Positions 57,974 through 64,000 of a stretch of DNA of 64,000 bases are shown here, piece after piece; position 1 is the stretch's first letter; each line of letters opens with the position of its first letter. Source of the DNA: Limnanthes douglasii subsp. nivea (Eukaryota; Streptophyta; Magnoliopsida; Brassicales; Limnanthaceae); assembly GCA_036936605.1 (NCBI GenBank), contig JAUPFV010000003.1, positions 101,069,278 to 101,133,277 on the forward strand, in the 5' to 3' direction. The notes below the pieces were generated by a model. It ran no database searches, was not told the DNA's origin, and worked only from the letters and a program-made list of their open reading frames with translations. Both the position numbers and the translations under genes were made by a program.

Positions 57974-60355
57974 TTAGAACGGAGCATCACACGACCTCCT
58001 ATTATGCCCCGATTTTAAACATCGACCACAACGGGACTGGCTGCTGGAAACTTCGCCTTTTGATGGAATACGCTTCTTCCTCGGACGCCCGGGTCGTTTT
58101 TTAACGTTAGGGGGCAGCACCAAGGGCTCTCCATCACAATCTGCACTACTGGATTCACCAAACTCTGTTATAGCCGGTATGTTAAATGAATAGCTGGACA
58201 TGTAATTTTGGGTAGTGAAAAACGGCTCAACCAACGTCATAGGATCCTCGTTTAGAGATGCAATTGCAGCCAATGCATGAGCGCACGGGAAACATTCTTG
58301 CTGCCAAGAGCCACATGTGCATTTGAAATCCAGTATGTTGACCACCATGACTGGGTCCGATAAAACCTCAAAATAAGCGGCAGAAGACTTACGAACTAAC
58401 CATGTCCGACTGCATTGTACATTCTCTTTGAACATCTTGTCAAACTCGGGGCACAAATGTGTGTTCCAACTTTGGCCTTCTCCTAAACGTCGAGACATTT
58501 GAGTCATCAGAAGAGCTCTAATCCGGTCGATTAATTCAACTATAGGCAGATGGCACAACTTTTTAATCTGGCCATTGAACTATTCAACAGCGGTTGATGT
58601 CATCGCCCCATACCGTTTGCCTTTGACATATGCCTGAGCCCATTTTTCTGGGGCCAGATTCCTTACAAAGGTGCCAATACGCTTACCGCCTTGGCACAAA
58701 AACTGACCATAACGTTCATTAAAAAGTTCCACCGTAGGGGCATAAGCACAGCTCTTAAACATCACTAGCATATCTTGTTTGTAGACTCTGTTAGTGTGTT
58801 CAAGAGCTTTATTCAAGTTCTGGATAAGATGGAAGATGCAATAAGAGTGGTAGTCAGTAGGATAAAGAGTTGCGACAGCGCTAATAATACCAGCATGGCG
58901 GTCTGAAATGAAAGTTATTTGGCGCCCTAACAGATGAGGTTTTAAATTTTCTAAAAACCAAAACCAGTTGTCCGAGTCTTCACTACCAAATATACCAAAA
59001 GCTACGGGGAAAAGACCTGCGATGGAAAAGATGTAGCTTAAAAACAGAACTACAGCAACAGAACGATGTTGAGGTCGACTGTGTAATAGTAAACAAAGAA
59101 CAGTCCATGTAACCTAATCTATCAGACAGAGCCTCCCAAGCTAGCAATCAGTAATAACTAAAATACCAGAGTATGTAATCCAAACTATCAGATAGTCTTA
59201 TTAAATCGCAAACTATGTAAACATATTTATCAGACTAAATGTATATTGAAACATGTACTGACCGTTGTTTCCATCTTTTGCCACTGCTGAAAGCAACACG
59301 CCACCATGCTTCCCTGTTAGGTGGGTTCCGTCAACGTACAGTAGAGGGCGGCACGAATGGAAACCCTGAAGACACGCTCCAAACGCTATAAAACAGCAAC
59401 GGAAAACATTGCCGGGAGCCAAATCCAGATGACAGTCCGTAGTGATGTCACGACTCTTTAGCCTCTTGAAGTATGGTTTTAGCAATCCGAAAGAGGTATT
59501 GCTATCTCCAAATACAACGCGACGGGCCTTCTCCAACGCATTCCAAGATAGACGATATAAAACGTCTAAACCGTAGTCTTGCTTGATGGTGGACTGTATA
59601 GTCTTAGCTGTTACGGAATGGCTGTTCCGTAGAGAATCGTAAATTTCATCAGCAATCAAAGCGGACGACAAGTGCCTGCTTTTCTTCTTTGTGAATACGG
59701 GACTGCACGTGTGTGTACTGAAAAATCTTTTAATTGTCATCATACCGGTCTTAGAATCAACAGAAGCGTAAAGCCTCCATTTGCAGCCATCCGAATCTTT
59801 GTTTACACAATAAACGGTGATCTTGTTAAAGATATTGTGCATGTACCTAAACGTAAAACCGTTCTCTAATGCATAACGGGATAAGGATAACCTCAGACCT
59901 TGAGCACCGTCTGGAAATGACTGTCCAACACCGATGATAGCTTATGCACATCCCGCTGTAGCTAGATGTCGTTTTTTGGGGGTTGTAATGGCCAAACAGG
60001 TACTGCTTTCACCGCTGGTTCGTTGCATGTGAGAGGATTCTTCGAACAGTTGAACGGGTTGTTTACGTTTAATGGCGGAGCCTTTATCAGCAACGTGTTC
60101 TTCGATAAGAAAACTAACACTCTTCAGACGCTCAACATCGAGGTAACATTCCAACCCAATGAAATCGGTCTCCTTATTAAAAATACAATTATTCTGAGCA
60201 CTTCAAGAGTACGTAATGCTGTAGTTGCCTCTAACAAGCCCTTGCCATGTTTGCTCAACGTACTGTTGAAATGACTCGAAGTTTTCGAATTCGGACAGCG
60301 GAACAATACCTGTTTCCGTACCAAATTTGAAAATGCAAACTTTTGGTTTCGACAT
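57974..60355 (-). pseudogene. MULE transposase, two exons, three in-frame stops
   Basis: ATG at 60355-60353, just after an acceptor (ATTCAG, ends 60364) of a 5'-UTR intron. Exon 1 runs to 59263, the intron is 59262-59017 and exon 2 is 59016-57974, giving a 711-codon frame. Domains are a MuDR-type DNA-binding region (about 145-220, CKWRLYASVD...FFSTHTC), then the MULE DDE core. Its residues are Asp342 (YVDGTHLTG), Asp403 (FISDRHAG) and Glu509 (TSTAVE). A SWIM finger (CTC...CAH, 597-611) and a CCHC knuckle (CGRCLKSGHNRRSC, 693-706) follow. Stops at codons 51 (TGA), 138 (TAA) and 510 (TAG) are the only breaks. It catalyses cut-and-paste transposition when intact. The gene is convergent with the Ulp1-domain gene. 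Confidence 0.92.
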
Positions 60356-60454
60356 TGTGTACCCTGAATTATAGGAGTTTTGGTTAGTTTGTTTAACGTT
60401 GGTGTAGAACAACTGAATGTGTTACTGATATTATAACATATATAGAAATATCCT

Positions 60455-60850
60455 ATAACTAACATATCAGGGTATATGCATCGTGGTCTATTTTCAACAC
60501 ACATAGCAAACTGTCATACCTAAACTATCAGGGTATATGGACTACTGATTTGTTTTCCAACACATATATCAACCTATTATATCTAACATATCAGGGTCTC
60601 TGCAGCAAGAGGAAATGGTTGGAAACATATAGCAATATCACGTACCTAAACTATAAGGGTATATAGAGTCATGGTCTATTTATCAACACATATAGCAACC
60701 TGTCATAACTAAGATATCAGGCTGTATGCAGTCAGGTTTAATCTACAAACACATCTAACATATCAGGGTGTATGCAGTGATCTAGCAACCTCAAACATAC
60801 AATTGCAGGCGATAAATCGCAAAATGTAACCATATAAATATCAGGGTTCA
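60455..60850. repeat. About 62-bp degenerate tandem repeat in the transposase leader
   Basis: Six to seven units, each with AACATATCAGGGTATATGCA or a close variant and CAACACATATAGCAA. They lie in the inferred 5'-UTR intron upstream of the transposase ATG. A donor candidate GTGAGA is near 60880 on the minus strand. Confidence 0.8.
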
Positions 60851-61470
60851 AACAGAGGTGGGAAAATGAAATTTCTCACAGGAATGTGATCGGAGCCGGT
60901 TTGGATGCTTTGAATTGAGCAGAAGCAGATGGTAATAAGTTTCCTGCAATTAACGTACATTATATGAGAGTCTAGAATCGATTTCGAAAATGGAAAACGA
61001 TTTTGAAACTTAAAACTCAGCTCTGTTACTGACCTGAAAGATGTAACGTCCGGCTACGATTTCGAAACTTAAAACAGTTGTTAGGAGGCTGAGATACGGT
61101 GGTCTAGGAGGCTGAGATACGGTGCAAAATCGGAGCTAGGAGGCTAAGACGGTGCAAAATCGGAGCTAGGAGACTCTGGATGAAACTGACGACGTCAAAC
61201 CGGAATTCTGAAACTCACCGGTGATCGGAACAATCTGATAAGGCGATTATATGGATCGCTGGTGGTTACGTAAGGTAAATGGTGGTTCAATAGTGTCACC
61301 GGAGGTGGTGTGATCAACCATGGTTTTTTGAAATGAAGAGACGTTCTTGAAAAATGGGTTGTTTGTTAGGTTAGGAGAGAGGAGAGAGAAATGGGGCTAA
61401 TAAATTCAAAATTCAAAAGTAATTAAGAAGGTGTTGAAGCTAAAAGGGGCCTTTTTTTCACAAAATCAAC

Positions 61471-61478
61471 CTTATATA
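61471..61478 (-). promoter_or_regulatory. TATA box of the transposase gene
   Basis: Minus-strand TATATAAG, about 150-157 bp from the right terminus, facing inward. A CTCTCTCC-rich leader follows (about 61390-61370). Confidence 0.6.
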
Positions 61479-61627
61479 CTAGGTTGAGGGTAATCTTGGT
61501 ATTAAAAAAAGAAAAGGTATTAGAAGTGGATATGTTTAATGAGATGGGTATTAAGTGAGCATTAACCCATTTTTGGGTACTAGGTTGTAATAGGTTTGGC
61601 TAAAAGGTACTTAGTGTGTCATTTCCC

Positions 61628-61636
61628 TAGATTTAA
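61628..61636. repeat. MULE target-site duplication, right
   Basis: TAGATTTAA, identical to 49276-49284. Confidence 0.88.
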
Positions 61637-62040
61637 ATATAGACGAACTCTTTCTTTTATAATTAAATACTATCCCAAATATTGTACGTGTTATGTAGTA
61701 GTATATTATTTGATGTGGTCCGAAAACAGAAATTTTTGTAAGTTATGTGTCTAAAAACAGTTATCGTTACGCGATATTCTAAGTGATATGTGTATTAATT
61801 GATATCGTTAGAAAATAGAGATAGAAAACAACCATTTATATAAATATAGTAAGACGATGTTTATTATTTTCTTCTTCTTTTTTAATCAAAGTTGGGTTTG
61901 TTGTTTCACATAAAATTGGGGCAGCTCCAGTTATGAGACAAAATTTAGACTAGGTTACAAAAATTATTCGAGAGACAACGGAAAAAAACCAAACAACTTC
62001 CAAATTGAACGATTCCCGCCATAGATGAAGAACAAAGGAG
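61637..62040. other. AT-rich right flank of the MULE
   Basis: No gene or repeat recognised. Confidence 0.45.
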
Positions 62041-62520
62041 AAACAACAGATAGAAATTGAAGTCAAACAAGCAGTTCGAATCCACAAAATCTCTTTCAAA
62101 ATCAGCGAACCCACAAAACCCTATCGAAGAGTCTTCAACAATTCACAAAAAAGATTTTCAGAAACAACAAATAGATACTTGAAGCCAAACAAGAGATTGA
62201 ATCCACAAAAAACCCTTCCAAAAATCTATCATTCGTTTAGAACCAACGGATAGAAATTGAAGCCAAATAAGCAGATCGAATCCACAAAATCCCTTTCGAA
62301 ACCAGCAAATCCACAAAAACCTTAGCGACGAGTCTTCAGCAATTCATAAAAACCTTTTTCAGAAACAACAGATAGATGCTTGAAGCCAAACAAGCATATC
62401 GAATCAACAAAAAAAACCTTCCAGAAATATTTTTGAAACAACAAAAACCCTTTCGAATAGTCTTCAGCAAACCACAAAACTCTTTCAGAAACATCATGCA
62501 GAGAATTGGAGCCCATCGAT
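62041..62520. repeat. About 190-bp tandem repeat, two and a half copies
   Basis: Blocks such as GATAGAAATTGAAG.CAAA (62049, 62237), CACAAAATCYCTTTC, AGTCTTCARCAATTCA and AACAACARATAGATRCTTGAAG (62164, 62357) repeat at about 187-193 bp. A third partial copy ends near 62510. It is A-rich on this strand. No family assigned. Confidence 0.8.
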
Positions 62521-62749
62521 CAGAACAATTCGATTCCAGGAAAACACTTATTTTGATTGAATAGCAGTTACATGAGAGGCTTCCTTAAGGGTTGGGATCT
62601 ATTCTCAGGTATTTTGTTCTCAACCCTTCAAGCAAAGTAATTGCTCTCAAATAAGATGGAGCACTTTTCCGGTCGAAATCCATGGTTTCATTGGATTTCA
62701 ATGTCATTTCGGTAATCTAATCAGCTGATTCGTTTTGTTCCCGAAATAT

Positions 62750-64000
62750 ATTAATTATTCTCACGTAAGAGGATATTAGATTTCAAAAGCAAGAGAGAAT
62801 TGGAATTAAGAACCATGGACTTTTGCAATAAAAGAGTATCTTAGTAAGAACCAAAGAATCTGTTTCAATGTCAAGTTGGGTTATACCTTTCTCAAAACAC
62901 AGTAAGAGACCATCCAGCAAAGCCCGACATTCAGCCACCACCAGGAAGCTCTTGCCATAGAGACGACCATAACCAAAAATGATAGACCCCTCACTGTTTC
63001 TAACTAATCCCCCACCACTTGAGTTTCCCAAACTAATGCAAGCGCCACCGTAGTTAAGCTTGAATCTATTGAGCTTAAGACTGCTCCAGGCAAGAGAAAG
63101 AGAGATTCTAGGTTTATTAAGGAAGTTGATGCATCCCAATAAAGGACCATTTCTTTTATCTGATCCACAATGCTTGCTTTTGAAAAGGGAGGCTCTATCC
63201 AAACTAGCAAGAATTTTGTTGATTTGAGCAATCATGGCCTTAGAACTCATAATAATGCCATATGCCTTCAATTTGTTTATGGAGTGCCATATAACTCAGG
63301 ATACAATTGAAGGCAAAATAGTACGGATATGAACATCATTTTTTGTAGACCAGTACCATGTCCTAACGAGATGATGTAAGGTCGTGTTTTTGTGTATGTA
63401 AATGCTGAAAATATCAGCATAGTGTTGCCAAACCTCCCACGTACTTTGGCAGTTCACAAGTACATGACTAACAGTTCAAAATTGTTGCAAGCCTGACACT
63501 TTGAAGCTTACTGAATTTTCTTCTTTTCCAAGGCAAAATCTGCGAGGATCCAGCTGAGAAGAGCCTTCCACAATAACATAGAGCATTTGCGAGGAGTTAT
63601 GTTGTTCTAGGTGTTAAGAAAAAAGTTAGAGAAATTCCTTCTACCTCTTATAGCATTCCACGTTGCTCTTGTATTAAAGAGACCATCTTTTGAAACTGAC
63701 GAGTAGATAGAATCTTGGACATTTTCCCGTAGGAAAACCTTCGGGATATTTTGGAGTTCAGAAAGAATAGTTGAGTTAGACAATTTAGTTATATTCCACC
63801 TCCCATTGTCCTAGTAGTGACCGACTTCTTCCCCAACAAAAACAGATTTATCCTCATTTTGATTGAATGAGACAAATGGTTGAGTGGTACATCATTTGTC
63901 CAACCAAAAATCCATCTTACTAGAACCAGGAAGTCAAAAAATGTACCTTTCAGCACTGTCCCCGATACTAAGAATCCTAGCCCAGGTATTCTAACTCCTG
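62750..64000 (-). pseudogene. LINE C-terminus: zf-RVT and RNase H (RVT_3), cut by the window edge
   Basis: From the right edge: a zf-RVT-like region (about 63660-63300) with KCSMLLWKALLSWILADF, SKCQACNNFEL and a VWQHYADIF-like block. An RNase H domain follows at 63090-62800 with KLNYGGACI, GGGLVRNSEGSIIFGYGR, VAECRALLDGLLLCFEKGI and IETDSLVL. The first catalytic Asp position reads Gly (KLNYGGA where KLNxDGA is usual). Glu (AEC) and Asp (ETDS) are kept. The RNase H part is open for 162 codons to 62783. RT lies beyond 64000 or is absent. Confidence 0.78.

Larger units (their letters stand above)
49285..61627. mobile_element. KI (Kaonashi)-type Mutator-like element, 12.3 kb, with Ulp1 gene
   Basis: It is bounded by identical 9-bp TAGATTTAA repeats (49276-49284, 61628-61636), the duplication length of Mutator elements. 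The ends read inward GAGAAAAGTATCC...TACC and GGGAAATGACACAC...TACC, matching at 14 of the first 22 positions. Terminal inverted repeats are therefore short and degenerate, as reported for Ulp1-bearing KI MULEs. Gene order is an Ulp1-domain gene (+), an acidic-protein gene (+), then the transposase (-, convergent). Repeat-rich leaders and inward TATA boxes lie at both ends. No other transposon interrupts it. Confidence 0.88.

Noticed and set aside
59966..60274. 102-codon plus-strand ORF opposite the transposase N-terminus
   Set aside because: Antisense shadow. The minus strand carries a recognisable MULE DNA-binding region in a consistent frame.

Overview
This window is repeat-rich plant nuclear DNA, almost certainly from a flowering plant. 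Introns have GT-AG ends, promoters are TATA-type, and every recognisable coding region belongs to a plant transposon family. I found no host gene, rRNA or tRNA gene. It reads like heterochromatin: nested, truncated and mutated transposons in AT-rich filler. I cannot name the species.

Bases 1-16938 hold three pieces of one Ty3/gypsy (Tat-clade) family. Element A (1-3818, minus) has both LTRs, a primer-binding site, gag and protease, but its pol is deleted from mid-RT straight into the 3' LTR. Element B (3444-8553, minus) shares A's upstream LTR and carries an antisense ORF, integrase and RNase H. At about 8553 it is joined head-to-head to element C (8554-16938, plus), which runs gag end, protease, RT, dual RNase H, integrase, antisense ORF, 3' LTR. 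A second Tat subfamily gives a 5'-truncated element D (about 22854-28850, minus) and a full-span but decayed element E (31763-38452, minus). E sits inside a roughly 0.8-kb tandem duplication. B, C and D carry an antisense ORF between pol and the 3' LTR that keeps an intron at one equivalent position. At least C, D and E show a TATA box positioned to drive it.

Between and beside these lie a minus-strand L1-type LINE (16990-20030), a stray gypsy RT fragment, a tRNA-derived SINE with target duplications (20609-20835), a 659-bp hAT-like MITE with 8-bp target duplications (21622-22280), Ty1/copia RNase H remnants (40450-41060), a plus-strand LINE (about 43340-48350) and the 3' end of a third LINE (62750-64000).

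The most interesting object is a 12,343-bp Mutator-like element (49285-61627) bounded by a perfect 9-bp target duplication. It resembles the Ulp1-carrying KI (Kaonashi-type) MULEs. It has three genes: an 11-exon gene ending in a C48/Ulp1-type cysteine protease domain (plus, 50617-55225), a small intact acidic-protein gene with its own TATA box (plus, 56314-56688), and a two-exon MULE transposase (minus, 60355-57974). The transposase keeps all DDE residues and zinc motifs but has three in-frame stops, each one C-to-T change from a sense codon. Inward-facing TATA boxes lie 115-157 bp from each terminus, and repeat-filled 5' leaders give the element a mirror layout.
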